A stretch of DNA of 64,000 nt from Fodinicola feengrottensis (GTDB lineage: Bacteria; Actinomycetota; Actinomycetes; Mycobacteriales; HKI-0501). The first letter of the stretch is position 1. Each line of letters begins with the position of its first letter. Below are positions 16,252 to 25,812 of this stretch, one piece after another. The position numbers and the translations under genes were made by a program. The notes under the pieces were generated by a model. It saw only the letters and a list, made by a program, of their open reading frames with translations. It was not told the DNA's origin and did no database searches. Where the stretch lies: positions 84,045-148,044 of the forward strand of contig NZ_WOTO01000014.1 in assembly GCF_010993775.1 (NCBI RefSeq). The letters are read 5' to 3'.

Positions 16252-17768
16252 CCGGCACCGCACTCAACGCCACTCGCCGGGCCGCCGACTGGGCCGCGCT
16301 CGCCGCGGATCCGCAGGTCGACGTGCTGGTGGTGGGCGGGCGGGGTGACCGGCGCCGGGGTCGCCCTGGACGCGGCCAGCCGCGCGGCCTGTCGGTGGCG
16401 CTCGTCGAGCGGCACGACCTGGCGTTCGGTACGAGTCGGTGGAGCTCGAAGCTGGTGCACGGCGGCCTGCGCTACCTGGCCAGTGGCCAGGTTGGCGTCG
16501 CGTACGAGAGTGCCGCCGAACGGGATCTGCTGCTACGCCGCCTCGCCCCTCACCTGGCCCACGCGTTGCCGCAGGTAGTGCCCATTTTTCACGACACTCC
16601 GGCGAGTGCGCACGCGATCGTACGGACCGGAGTGGCGCTGGGAGATGTGTTGCGGATGGCGGCTGGTACGCCGGCCCACGAGCTGCCCCGGTCGCGCCGG
16701 ATCCCGCCGGCCGAGGCGGTCCGGCTGGTGCCGGCGCTGCGCCGGGACGGCCTGCGGAGCGCGATCCTGTCCTGGGATGGGCAGCTGACCGACGATGCGC
16801 GGCTGGTGGTGGCCATCGCTCGTACGGCCGCTGGCCAGGGCGTACGCGTGCTCACTCGGTGCGCCGCCGAGGACCTCACTGGCGGCGGCGCGACGCTGCG
16901 GGACACCCGCACCGGCGACACCCTCGCGTTGCGGGCTCGCGCGGTGGTCAACGCCACCGGCGTCTGGGCCGCGCAGAACGCGCCGGACGTGCGGCTGCGG
17001 CCGAGTCGGGGCACCCACCTGGTGCTGCCCGACACCGCTTTCGGCGGCCTGCGAGCCGCGCTGACCGTCCCGGTGCCGACCGAGCGCAACCGCTATGTGC
17101 TGGCGTTGCCGCAGGTGGATGGGCGGGTCTTCGTCGGGCTGACGGACGAGCAGGTGGACGGGCCGATCCCGGACGTGCCCGAGCCGACCGACGCCGAGCG
17201 GGCGTTCCTGCTGGCCACCGTCAACCGGGCGCTGGACCGGGACGTACGACCGGAGCAGGTGCTCGGCGCGTACGCGGGGCTCCGGCCGTTGCTGGACAGC
17301 GGCACTGGTCGCACGGCCGACCTGTCGCGGCGGCACGCGGTCATCGTCGGCGCCAGCGGGGTGATCACCGTCGTGGGCGGCAAGTTGACCACCTACCGAC
17401 GGATGGCGCAGGACACCGTCGACGCGGTCCTACGGGCCACCGCGTTGGCGGCCGGGCCGTGTCGTACGCACCGGCTGCCGCTGGTTGGTGCCGCGCCCCG
17501 GCGGCGGCTGGAGGCGTTGCCGGCGCCCCGCCGGCTGGTTGACCGCTATGGCACCGAGGCGGCCGCCGTGGTGGCGCTCGACGCCGCTGAGCCGGTCGCT
17601 GACGGGATGTCCACCACGCTGGCGGAATTCGTTTTCGCCGTTCGCTACGCTACGGGCGCCATGACGGCCGGCGACCTGCTCGACCGGCGTACTCGTATCG
17701 GCCTGGTCCCGGCCGACCGGGCCGCCGCCGAGGAGGCCGCCGAAAGGGCGCTGAAGGCCACTGTCTGA
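16248..17768 (+). CDS. glpD: FAD-dependent glycerol-3-phosphate dehydrogenase, compensating indels in the Rossmann loop
   Basis: Oxidises glycerol-3-phosphate to dihydroxyacetone phosphate at the membrane. FGTSRWSSKLVHGGLRYLASG, NATGVWAA, RGTHLVLP, YAGLRPLL and GGKLTTYRRMA are all GlpD signatures. The raw N-terminus reads VVGGRGDRRRGRPGRGQPRG. Removing one base near 16336 and two near 16382 turns it into VVGGGVTGAGVALDAASRG, the FAD-binding motif. The two indels add up to three bases, so the ORF stays open and hides the error. Product DHAP is the precursor for ether-lipid synthesis. Confidence 0.93.
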   Translation: MTGTALNATRRAADWAALAADPQVDVLVVGGRGDRRRGRPGRGQPRGLSVALVERHDLAFGTSRWSSKLVHGGLRYLASGQVGVAYESAAERDLLLRRLAPHLAHALPQVVPIFHDTPASAHAIVRTGVALGDVLRMAAGTPAHELPRSRRIPPAEAVRLVPALRRDGLRSAILSWDGQLTDDARLVVAIARTAAGQGVRVLTRCAAEDLTGGGATLRDTRTGDTLALRARAVVNATGVWAAQNAPDVRLRPSRGTHLVLPDTAFGGLRAALTVPVPTERNRYVLALPQVDGRVFVGLTDEQVDGPIPDVPEPTDAERAFLLATVNRALDRDVRPEQVLGAYAGLRPLLDSGTGRTADLSRRHAVIVGASGVITVVGGKLTTYRRMAQDTVDAVLRATALAAGPCRTHRLPLVGAAPRRRLEALPAPRRLVDRYGTEAAAVVALDAAEPVADGMSTTLAEFVFAVRYATGAMTAGDLLDRRTRIGLVPADRAAAEEAAERALKATV

Positions 17769-17807
17769 GCGCTCGCTAACTGGCCGGGATATTGGCAGGC
17801 TGGAGCC

Positions 17808-18125
17808 ATGATTGTCGCATTCAGCATCAGCCCGGCCGCCAGTGATGACGAAGGCAGTGTCAGCGCAGCCGTCGCCGAGGCCATCGAAGTCGTCCGCGCT
17901 TCGGGGCTGCCTAACGAGACCAACGCCATGTTCACCAACATCGAAGGGGAGTGGGACGAGATCATGCCGGTCATCAAGGCCGCTGTCGACGTGGTCGCGG
18001 CCCGGTCGCCGCGGGTCGGTCTGGTGCTGAAGGCCGATATTCGGCCGGGCTTCACCGGGCAGCTCGCGGCGAAAGTCCAGCGAGTGGAAGAACAGCTGGC
18101 GCGACTGGCCGACAAAGAGGCATAG
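17808..18125 (+). CDS. MTH1187/YkoF-family thiamine-binding protein
   Basis: 105 aa. MIVAFSISPAASDDEGSVSA, then EAIEVVRASGLPNETNAMFTNIEGEWDEIMPVIKAAVD matches the Thiamine_BP (DUF77) family, small ferredoxin-like proteins that bind hydroxymethylpyrimidine or thiamine. Stands alone; a short hairpin follows the stop. Confidence 0.87.
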   Translation: MIVAFSISPAASDDEGSVSAAVAEAIEVVRASGLPNETNAMFTNIEGEWDEIMPVIKAAVDVVAARSPRVGLVLKADIRPGFTGQLAAKVQRVEEQLARLADKEA

Positions 18126-18130
18126 GTTAT

Positions 18131-18146
18131 AGGGCCTTTGGGCCCT
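18131..18146 (+). terminator. Hairpin after thiamine-binding gene
   Basis: AGGGCC-tttg-GGCCCT, six-pair stem and four-base loop, five bases after the stop codon. No T-tract. Confidence 0.5.
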
Positions 18147-18357
18147 GCTCGTCCAGTCGAATGGTCATTTCCACAGACTGTCCACAGTAGAAAGCACGCG
18201 GTCGCTCTCGGTGTTATTGCCAGCCAGCTGCAAAAAAACGCTGAGAGCGCGCGGCGCTGTTAATGGTCTGGCCCCGCCAATGGGTCCATACCGGAAAGCG
18301 GCGCGGGGGTGGCGAGAGGTAGGACGATCGCTGCCATACCCCGGAAAACAAGGAGGC

Positions 18358-18387
18358 CCTCACCGACCACGGGGGAAGTCGGTGAGG
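18358..18387. terminator. Strong hairpin between convergent genes
   Basis: CCTCACCGAC (18358-18367) and GTCGGTGAGG (18378-18387), perfect, ten-base purine-rich loop. Usable from either strand. Could instead belong to a small RNA. Confidence 0.5.
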
Positions 18388-18532
18388 ACCTTGCAATGAG
18401 AGTGCCACGTCCATCCCCGGTTTGGCAGGGCCTTCGGGCACCTTTTTTCAAATTCAGCAAAGTTTAAGGTTGGGGAGGCAACCTTGTCGGTGATCTACAA
18501 CGTCTGCAAGCGCTGTCATAGAGCGGTGGCGC

Positions 18533-20856
18533 CTACAGACCTTCGGCAATCGCGGCCGCGATCCGCAGCCACGCCAGCCGGCTGCGCTGGCTGAGCTCGC
18601 CGTAGCGGATCGGCTCGCCGGAGTCCAGCAGCGGTTCGTACGGCGCGGTCAGCACCGCACGGGTGCGAGCCGCGAAATGCGCACGAATCGCAGGCAAATC
18701 AACACCCTTGGTGCTGGCCGGCATGGAGATCACCGACACCGCGCGGCGAACCAGATCGTGCCGGCCGTTCTGGTCGAGGTGATCCAGCATTCGGGACGCC
18801 GTCTCGGCTGAGTCGCCACGCGCCGACATCGGTACGACCAACTGGTCGGTCGCCTCGATCGAGGCCTGCCAGTTCGCCGCGCGCACGTTGTTCCCGGTAT
18901 CCACAATGATGAGTTTGTAAAAGCGGCTGACCACATTTCGGATCTGCCCGAACGCCTGCGCGGTCAGCATTTCACCTGCGGTCGCCGACTCATCGGAGGC
19001 CAGCACGTCGAACATCGCCTCGCCCTGCGACCGGACGAACTTGGAAAGGTCCCCGACCCGACCGGTCGGTCCGATAAAGGAGCCGAGCTCGCCGAGCAGG
19101 TCCCGGACCGTACGTGCGTGGAAATCCTGCTGCGCGCGCATGCCGAGGGTGCCCTGGGTTTCGTTGTTGTCCCACGACAGCACATATCCGCCGCGCTGCT
19201 GGCCGAAAGTCATCGCGACCATCAGGACGGCCACGGTCTTTCCGGCGCCACCCTTGGGGTTGACGACCGTCACCTGGCGCAGGCCGCCGAAATTCCGCCG
19301 CACCATGGCGATCGAGTTCCGGCTTTCCACCTCACGGCGGCCCGGCGGCGGCTTGACCAGCCCGAAGGACGCCCGCCGGACCAGGCCCTGCAGGCCGAGG
19401 CTGGCTTTGGGCGCCTCCGGCCGGTGCGCGCGGCGGGCCGCGAAGTCGGCGGCCGTCGGGGTGCCGGCCGGACCCGCGTTGGGCTGCTGCGCCTGACCGA
19501 GTTGGTACTGGTGTGTTGTTGTTGCTGCGCGGCCGTCTGCTCCGGCGTGGGCTGCTGGAAGCCCGGCTGGCCGTACGCCTGCTGGCCGAAGTCGGGCTGC
19601 TGCGGCTGACCATATTGGTCGTACTGAGCCGCCTGGGCTGGCGGTTGTGCAGGCTGCTGGCCGTACTGCTCCAGGCCCCGCTGGTCGTACGGCGGCTGCA
19701 CCGGCTCGGCGGGCTGCCCGTACGTGGTGCCGGGCTGCCCCCAGTTCTGCGGTCCGGCCGGTTGGCCCCAGCCGACCTGCTCCGCGGGCTGCTGAGGCTG
19801 CGCTGGCGGCTGCTGTTGGGCGGCTTGCCCATACCCGGCTTGCTCGGGTTGGGCGGGCTGTCCATAAGACGGCTGCTGCTGGCCAGGCTGGAAGTGCCCC
19901 GGATAGAACTGGCCGTCCTGGAAGTGGCCGCTGGCGAACTCGGTCGGGACGTACGTCGGCGGCATCTCCGGATGCGGGTCGATGCCCGGCTGGCTTCGGG
20001 CTGGACCTGCTGGCCTCCCAGGGCCGTCAGCTCGTCCTGCGCCGGCTGAGCCGGTGGCCAGGTCGGCTGCCACTGCGGCGGTGGCCCGGCCGGGGACGCG
20101 GGCTGGGAGTCGGCCTGGGCTGGCTGCCACTCGGGCGTTGGCCAGCCACCGTGGTCCGCCACCGGCGCCGCGGCTGGCTGCCCGCTGGCCGGCTGGTCAG
20201 CAGCTGGTTGCTCAGCGGCTGGCTGGTCCGGCTGCTGGGTGCCGTCGTCCGGGCTGTCGTTCGAACCATCCGATGTCGCTTCGGCCGCTGGTTGCTCGGG
20301 AGTCGGCTCCGGCAGGATCGGGAACTGCGTGGTCGGGTGGAAGTCGCCCTGGTCGATGGCCTCGTGACCAGCGGCGGGATCGGCCGGTGAGCCGCCGGCC
20401 GGGTTGATCTGCTGCGGCTGCTCCGGCCAGCCGGCCTGCGGCCAGGACGGCCAGCCGTTGGGCTGCTGCGGATCCGGCCCGGCCGGATGTGGCGTACGGT
20501 GACGGGCCCTGTGTCCCGTACGCCGAAGCGCCGACGGCCGGCGGCGATGAGTGCTGCCCTTCGTACGAGGGCTGCGCGGGCCATCCGGCCGGGTCCACGT
20601 TGGTGGGCGGCTCGCCGCTCGCTGGTTCGGCGTTCACTGCCTCGGTGCCCGGTGGTGGGGTGCCCGGTAGTTGGGGGCTCAGTGGCTCGGTGTTCGGCGG
20701 TTCAGTGCTGGGGGAGCCGGCGAAGTGCTGGTCGGACCAGGCGCCGCCGCGCGGCGCCCAGGGCGAGGACGTGTTCGCCGCTCCCGGGTCGGCCGCTTCG
20801 GGCAGCTGACCGTCGCGCTCAGGTGCGTGTGGATCGCGGTCAGTGTTGTCCTGCAC
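18533..20856 (-). CDS. ParA/MinD-like ATPase with a long Pro/Gln-rich N-terminal region, three frameshifts
   Basis: C-terminal 250 residues: deviant Walker A VVNPKGGAGKT, SWDNNETQGTLG, LIIVDTGNNVRAANW (Walker B region) and QLVVPMSARGDSAETA. The family includes actinobacterial MinD-like proteins, some linked to type VII (ESX) secretion loci. The N-terminal 500 residues are low-complexity (repeats of GQP, YGQP, QPAQP, PAEQPAADQP). Coding continues in three frames, with shifts near 20500, 19985 and 19500; MQDNTDRDPHAPERDGQLPE at 20856 is the best start. No ESX genes are adjacent. The disordered tail may mediate localisation (inference). Confidence 0.82.
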
Positions 20857-20949
20857 GAGCGAGGTCCCCCAGTCGTTCCTTGCTTACCGTGGTGGCGGTC
20901 TGACGTTGATTCTGCGCCATCGACGCACGCCCGTGCATCAAGAGCGGGT

Positions 20950-21844
20950 TCAGCCTGTGTATACCGCCCACGCGCCAGGCTCGACCCACCAGGTGCGTTT
21001 GCGGTTCACGGTGCTGGCGGCGCCGTCGTCGATGGTCGGAATCCGCAGGTCGGAGCCGTTTTGTTCGGCCTCAGCGCCGGGTAGGCGTACCGGCGTGATG
21101 GCCACCGCCCGGCCGCGCAACCGGCGTACTTCCACCTCGGTCCGCGGCTTGCGTGGCCAGCGACCGTGTCGTACGGGCACCGCCACCGCCACGTCGAGAG
21201 CTCCGTCGGTGGGGTCCGCCTGGGTGGTCAGCGCGAGCCCGGGCAGCGCGTCCAGCCGGCCCGCGTTGGTCACGCCAACCGCGAGCAGCAGCTCGTCCGG
21301 CGCGCACAGCACCGTGTCGTCGACCGTCACCGAGGCTGTCCAGGGCGCCGGCAAGCCGTTCTCGGAGCGGCCGCCCAGCAGCGCCGCGTGCATGGTCACC
21401 GAGCCGCCGTCGTGCCGGAGCAGGTCCAACCGCCGGCTGGTGCCGGCTCGTACGGCCGCGGCCACCGCCTCGGGCTGGCGGGGCAGCCCCGAGCACCGCG
21501 CACAGGTCGTCGTCGGCGCTCGCGTCCAGTGGGAGCAGGCCCAGCGCCGGCAGGTCGGGAATGGTTCGGTCGTCCCGCAGGCCGGTCCGGTCGCCACCCT
21601 TGGGCAGCACCCGCCGTACCAGCTGCCGCAGGATCGCCCGGATCTCGTCGTCGCCACCGGCCACCACCAGCCGATGGCCGCCGTCGGCCGCCTCGGCCAG
21701 CGCCTGGTTGGCCTCCGCCGGGGAGTCGACCTCGCGGACCGTCACCTCGGCGGGACGCAGCGCGTCGGCGCAGCGCAGCACCGGCACCCGGGTCCCGTTG
21801 CCGGCGCCCGGAGCCACGATCATCACCGGAGTTTCGCTGGTCAC
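20950..21844 (-). CDS. Degenerate diacylglycerol-kinase-fold protein, one frameshift
   Basis: About 297 aa after removing one G from a GGGG run near 21485 (AVLGLPRQPEAVAAA). Order of elements follows the DAGK fold: MIVAPGAGNGTRVPVL, RLVVAGGDDEIRAILRQL, LGLLPLDASADDDLC, ELLLAVGVTNAGRL, TDGALDVAVAVPV. The two catalytic signatures are changed: GGDGT is GGDDE and GTGND is DASAD. It is therefore probably catalytically inactive or altered. Divergent from purA, 80 bp away. Confidence 0.7.
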
Positions 21845-21924
21845 GGGCGTTGACCCTAGCTAAACGAAGGATGCGCGTGGCAGTTAGCCTCAATCACGGC
21901 CTTGTTGCCTGTTGAGGAGCTCTT

Positions 21925-23215
21925 ATGCCCGCTGTTGTCCTGATTGGCGCCCAATGGGGCGATGAGGGAAAGGGCAAGGCGACCGACCTGCTCGGTGGTC
22001 GCGTTCAGTATGTGGTCCGTTACCAGGGTGGTAACAATGCCGGCCACACCGTGGTCACACCGGACGGCGAGAAGTACGCGCGCTGCGACTGATTCCGTCG
22101 GGCGTCCTTGCCCCGGACGCCACCTGCGTGATCGGCAACGGCGTGGTGATCGACCCGGGTGTCCTGCTCGAGGAAATGGACGGGCTGTCCGCCCGTGGCG
22201 TGGACGTGTCGCGGATCGTGATCTCCGCCGACGCGCACCTGATCATGCCCTACCACGTGGCCATCGATAAGGTCGCCGAGCGCTACCTGGGCAAGGCCAA
22301 GATCGGTACCACCGGTCGCGGCATCGGCCCCGCCTACCAGGACAAAGTCGCCCGGCTGGGGGTTCGTACGCAGGACCTGTTCGACGAGAGCATCCTGCGC
22401 CAGAAGGTCGAGTCGGCGCTGGATCTGAAGAACCAGATCCTCACCAAGATCTACAACCGCAAGGCGCTGGACCCGCACGCGGTGGTCGACGAGCTGCTCG
22501 TGCACGGTGAGCGGATCAAGCCGATGATCACCGACACTCGGGTGCTGCTGCGGGACGCGCTGGACCGCGGCGACAACGTGCTGCTGGAGGGCTCGCAGGG
22601 CACCCTGCTCGACGTCGACCACGGCACGTACCCGTTCGTGACCTCGTCGAACCCCACCGGCGGCGGCGCCGCGGTGGGCAGCGGCATTGGGCCGACCCGG
22701 ATCACCCGGGTCATCGGCATCCTGAAGGCGTACACGACCAGGGTCGGCTCCGGGCCCTTCCCGACCGAGCTGTTCGACGAGTACGGCGAGATGCTCCGCA
22801 AGGTCGGCGGCGAGGTCGGTGTCAACACCGGACGGGACCGCCGCTGTGGCTGGTTCGACGCGGTCATCGCCCGCTACGCGACGATGGTGAATGGGCTCAC
22901 AGACATCTTTCTAACCAAGTTGGACATTCTGTCCGGCTTGGACAAAGTGCCCGTCTGCGTCGCGTACGACGTGGACGGTGAGCGGGTCACACGGTGCCGA
23001 CCACGCAGACCGGTTTCCACCACGCCAAGCCGGTGTACGAGTACTTGGATGGCTGGTGGGAGGACATCTCCGGCGCTCGTACGATGGCCGACCTGCCGAC
23101 CAACGCGCGGGTCTACGTGGAGCGGCTGGAGGAGTTGTCCGGCGCGCCGATCAGCGTTATCGGCGTCGGTCCCGGCCGCGAGGAGAACGTCGTCGTACGA
23201 GATCTGCTCGACTGA
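21925..23215 (+). CDS. purA: Adenylosuccinate synthetase, two frameshifts
   Basis: First committed step from IMP to AMP, GTP-dependent. P-loop-like [18 protein letters not shown], then [55 protein letters not shown] and [12 protein letters not shown] are canonical. GAGGAG lies five bases before ATG 21925. The frame breaks at 22081-22086 (GCGCGC where GCGC fits) and near 22990 (CACAC where CAC fits, giving [20 protein letters not shown]). Removing two bases at each point gives 428 aa, the normal length. Monocistronic. Confidence 0.96.
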
Positions 23216-23337
23216 TTCTTTGGCGTTTCCGCTCACCTGTTAGACGGTCCCGACCTAGGCTGTAGCGAGCCGAGGAGCAATGTCGCTTGTGGTTGGCTGA
23301 TTTTCACCAGCGGCATTGACCCAAGGGGGGATTTTCG

Positions 23338-24151
23338 TTGGCACGTCTGCGATGGTGGCTGCCCGTTTCGGTGCTCGCCGTGGTCGTGATGGCGGTCGCC
23401 GGCTATCTTTACTGGCCGGTTCCAGACCAGCCGGAAATGAAGACAAAATTCATCGCCGCACCACAGGACCAGCTCGGCCCGGTGCTGAATCGTGCCCGGT
23501 TTCGGCGGAGACGTCTCGGTGCTGACCCGGCTCGCGGACCGGATCCGGGACACCGGCCGTACGGTCCAGGTGCTCTCACTTCCTGACAACGGCCGCGGCG
23601 ACCTGCGCGTACAAGCCCAGCTAGTGGCCGCTGCCGCCAGCAAGCTGCGCGGCAAGGCGCCCAGCATCGACGTCATTGGCTACTCCGCCGGTGGCGTGGC
23701 GGCCCGTCTGTGGCTGAAGGACTACGGCGGCGCCGCGGTCACTCGCCGGGTCGTCACCATCGGTTCGCCCAACCACGGCACCCAACTCGCCGGCCTCGCC
23801 TTCGCGGTCGCCGCCGACAGTTGCCCGACCGCCTGCCAACAGCTCGCCGACCACTCCAGGCTCATCACCGCTCTCAACAGCCCCACCGAAACCCCGCCCG
23901 GACCGTTGTGGACAACCATGTGGACAAAGGTCGACGACACCGTCGTACCAGCCTCATCCGGGCAGCTCAGGGGTGCTGTGAACACCGAACTCCAGTCCGT
24001 CTGCGCCGACGACACCGTCCGGCACACCCAACTCCCGAACGACCCACTCGTCATCGGCATCGTGCTCGGCTCGATCGCCCTCGATCCACCCATCAAACCC
24101 ACTGCCCCAGACTGCAACCACCTCCGCGAAGCCGCCGCCTTCGACAGCTGA
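23338..24151 (+). CDS. Membrane-anchored alpha/beta-hydrolase (lipase-like), one frameshift
   Basis: TTG start after an AGGGGGG Shine-Dalgarno. Residues 1-25 form a signal anchor (RLRWWLPVSVLAVVVMAVAG). After removal of one A in CTGAATCG near 23490 the frame gives LIVPGFGGDVSVLTRLAD, the nucleophile elbow VIGYSAGGVAARLWL, IGSPNHGTQLAGLA and VDDTVVP, as in class 2/LipA-type lipases of actinobacteria. About 270 aa, extracytoplasmic. The catalytic Ser is in GYSAGG. Confidence 0.83.
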
Positions 24152-24389
24152 TTCCACCGGGCAAGGGTTCGCCGAAGTCCGTTTTGCGAACCGTTTCGTC
24201 ACATTCGCGGGGTGCTCGAGTGTTCAGGAGTCACTTGAGTCGCAGGGGTAACCGTCGGTCCGGCATACGGGACGCCAATCTCAAAATATGGGAATTAGTC
24301 CGGTCAGGCACATTCCGCTGTTCTCATTGGGACTGGTGGGATCAACTTTCACCGCCAGTGACCAATTCTCGCGAACACCGCCACCCACC

Positions 24390-24456
24390 ATGTCCGTTTG
24401 TAACGTTGTTGGCCATCCAGAACCCCAGAATGGCCAACAGCCTTACAATCGGACAT
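24390..24456. repeat. Long imperfect hairpin
   Basis: Arms ATGTCCG-t-TTGTAA-cgt-TGTTGGCCAT and ATGGCCAACA-gcc-TTACAA-t-CGGACAT around a 13-base loop, 23 pairs in all. Lies about 240 bp after the lipase gene, too far to be a simple terminator. Confidence 0.7.
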
Positions 24457-24591
24457 ACCCCCACCCAGTACCAGGTCACCACCCCACAAACGTGACGCGG
24501 GTTCGTTCTCCCCGTACCCAAAAACACACCCCACCCGCCAAGCCCGTTCTTCCTTGAGGCTTCGCCCGAAGGGCAACCAACCCACACACCC

Positions 24592-24620
24592 GCTGCACAA
24601 TCGGATTCCGATTGTGCAGC
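24592..24620. repeat. Palindromic repeat P1 (ACAATCGGA family)
   Basis: GCTGCACAATCGGA-t-TCCGATTGTGCAGC, 14-bp perfect arms. The core ACAATCGGAnTCCGATTGT recurs near purL, purM and the metallophosphatase gene. Lies 15 bp from the 171-bp element copy A. Confidence 0.85.
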
Positions 24621-24630
24621 TCTACACAGG

Positions 24631-24809
24631 GTGCGGCGCGAAACTGTCGTACCCCTCCGGCAGATTTGCCCCCACCCAGTGACGGGTGGGGGGCGGGTTT
24701 GAGGACCAATGTTCAACTAAAAATTAGAGTCCACCTCACAACCCACCCCCCGCCCGTTCAAAGGGAGGGGGAAAGAAAAACAGACACGTACGACAATTTC
24801 GCGCCGCAC
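24631..24809. repeat. 171-bp terminal-inverted-repeat element, copy A
   Basis: Core 24635-24805. Ends GGCGCGAAACTGTCGTAC and, on the other strand, GGCGCGAAATTGTCGTAC (one mismatch in 18); here GTGC/GCAC flanks extend the match by four bases. Inside are two G-rich hairpins, CCCCCACCC/GGGTGGGGG and CCCCCTCCC/GGGCGGGGG, separated by an AT-rich centre. Two more copies of the same length are at 35714 and 49859, in the opposite orientation. No transposase inside; MITE- or REPIN-like. Confidence 0.88.
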
Positions 24810-24870
24810 CCCCTCGAGAAGGCAGAAAAATACAAGAGCGCACGGCCGCGCGCGCCTAACGTCCATCAGC

Positions 24871-25810
24871 ATGAAGAACGCAGAAGTTATTGTGGTCGGT
24901 GCGGGTGTGATTGGCCTGACCACGGGCATCCGGCTGCTGGAGGCTGGGGCCGATGTACGCATTCTCGCGGCCGAGCTGAACCGCCGACACTACCTCGGCG
25001 GCCGCGACTGGGATGGCTGGGCCGGTTTTCCACGGGCCTGATCCGCGGACCGTGGGTTGGGAGCTCGCCACCACGCGGGAGCTGAAAACTCTCGACGAAA
25101 CCGCGGGTGTACGGATGGCGACCGGTCTCGGGGCGTCGACGGCGGCGATGGGGGCGGCGCCGCCGTTCGCGGACGCGAGTGCGTTGGTACGGCCGGCGAC
25201 TGGGGATGAAGTGCCGACCGGGTTCACCAGTGGGTTGTGGATGAGAGTTCCGCTGGTCGACATTCCGGTCTATCTCGAATATCTGGTTGGCCGATTTACC
25301 GCGAATGGCGGCGTGATCGAGCAGCGTCGCGTTGAGTCGCTCGCGTTGGATGCGCCGATTGTGGTGAACTGCGCCGGGGTCGGCGCTCGTCGGCTGGCCG
25401 CCGATCCGTCCGTACGGCCGATAAAAGGTCAGCAGGTGGTGGTGGAAAATCCCGGCCTGGACGGGTTTTTCATGGCAGTCACGTTAGAACACGAATATGC
25501 CAGCTATCACACCTTCGGCCGGCATGTCCTGCTTGGCGGTGTCACGCTGGAAGGCAGCTGGGATCCGGCGCCGTCCATGGAGGTCGGCAACCGCATTCTG
25601 GAGCGCTGCGTCAAACTGGAGCCGAAATTCGCCAACGCCCGGGTGCTCGGGCACCGCGCGGGGCTGCGACCTGGGCGGCCGAAAGTACGGCTGGAAGCCG
25701 AAACGGTCGGCCGGAACCGGATTGTCCACAATTACGGGCATGGCGGCAGCGGAGTTCTGCAGTCGTGGGGATGTGCCCAGGAAACCGCCGAACTCGCGCT
25801 GGCCCTGTAG
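24871..25810 (+). CDS. D-amino-acid oxidase (DAO family), one frameshift
   Basis: FAD enzyme oxidatively deaminating D-amino acids. N-terminal dinucleotide motif VIVVGAGVIGLTTGIRLLEAGADV, and C-terminal RIVHNYGHGGSGVLQSWGCA, which is close to the DAAO signature. The frame breaks near 24978: CTGAACC should be CTGACC, giving ELTADTTSAAATGMAGPVFH, the next conserved block. Repaired length 312 aa. Glycine oxidase (ThiO) is a less likely alternative, since no thi genes are adjacent. Confidence 0.87.
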
Positions 25811-25812
25811 TA

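Larger units (their letters stand above)
18126..18532. other. Intergenic region between convergent genes, three hairpins, no gene
   Basis: No convincing reading frame. AGGGCC/GGCCCT at 18131-18146 is just after the thiamine-binding gene. A perfect 10-bp stem CCTCACCGAC/GTCGGTGAGG spans 18358-18387. AAGGTT/AACCTT spans 18466-18485, 50 bases beyond the ParA-like gene stop. These probably terminate the two converging transcripts. Confidence 0.6.
24152..24870. other. Gene-free stretch packed with palindromic elements
   Basis: 719 bp without a credible gene. It contains a long imperfect hairpin (24390-24456), a 29-bp perfect palindrome (24592-24620) and a full 171-bp terminal-inverted-repeat element (24635-24805), then the leader of the D-amino-acid oxidase gene. 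Described separately below. Confidence 0.75.

Noticed and set aside
17808..18125. TPP riboswitch ahead of the thiamine-binding gene
   Set aside because: Only 39 bp separate it from glpD and no thi-box sequence is visible.
24447..24456. Seventh copy of the ACAATCGGA palindrome
   Set aside because: Only a half site (ACAATCGGACA) is present and it belongs to the arm of the 24390-24456 hairpin.
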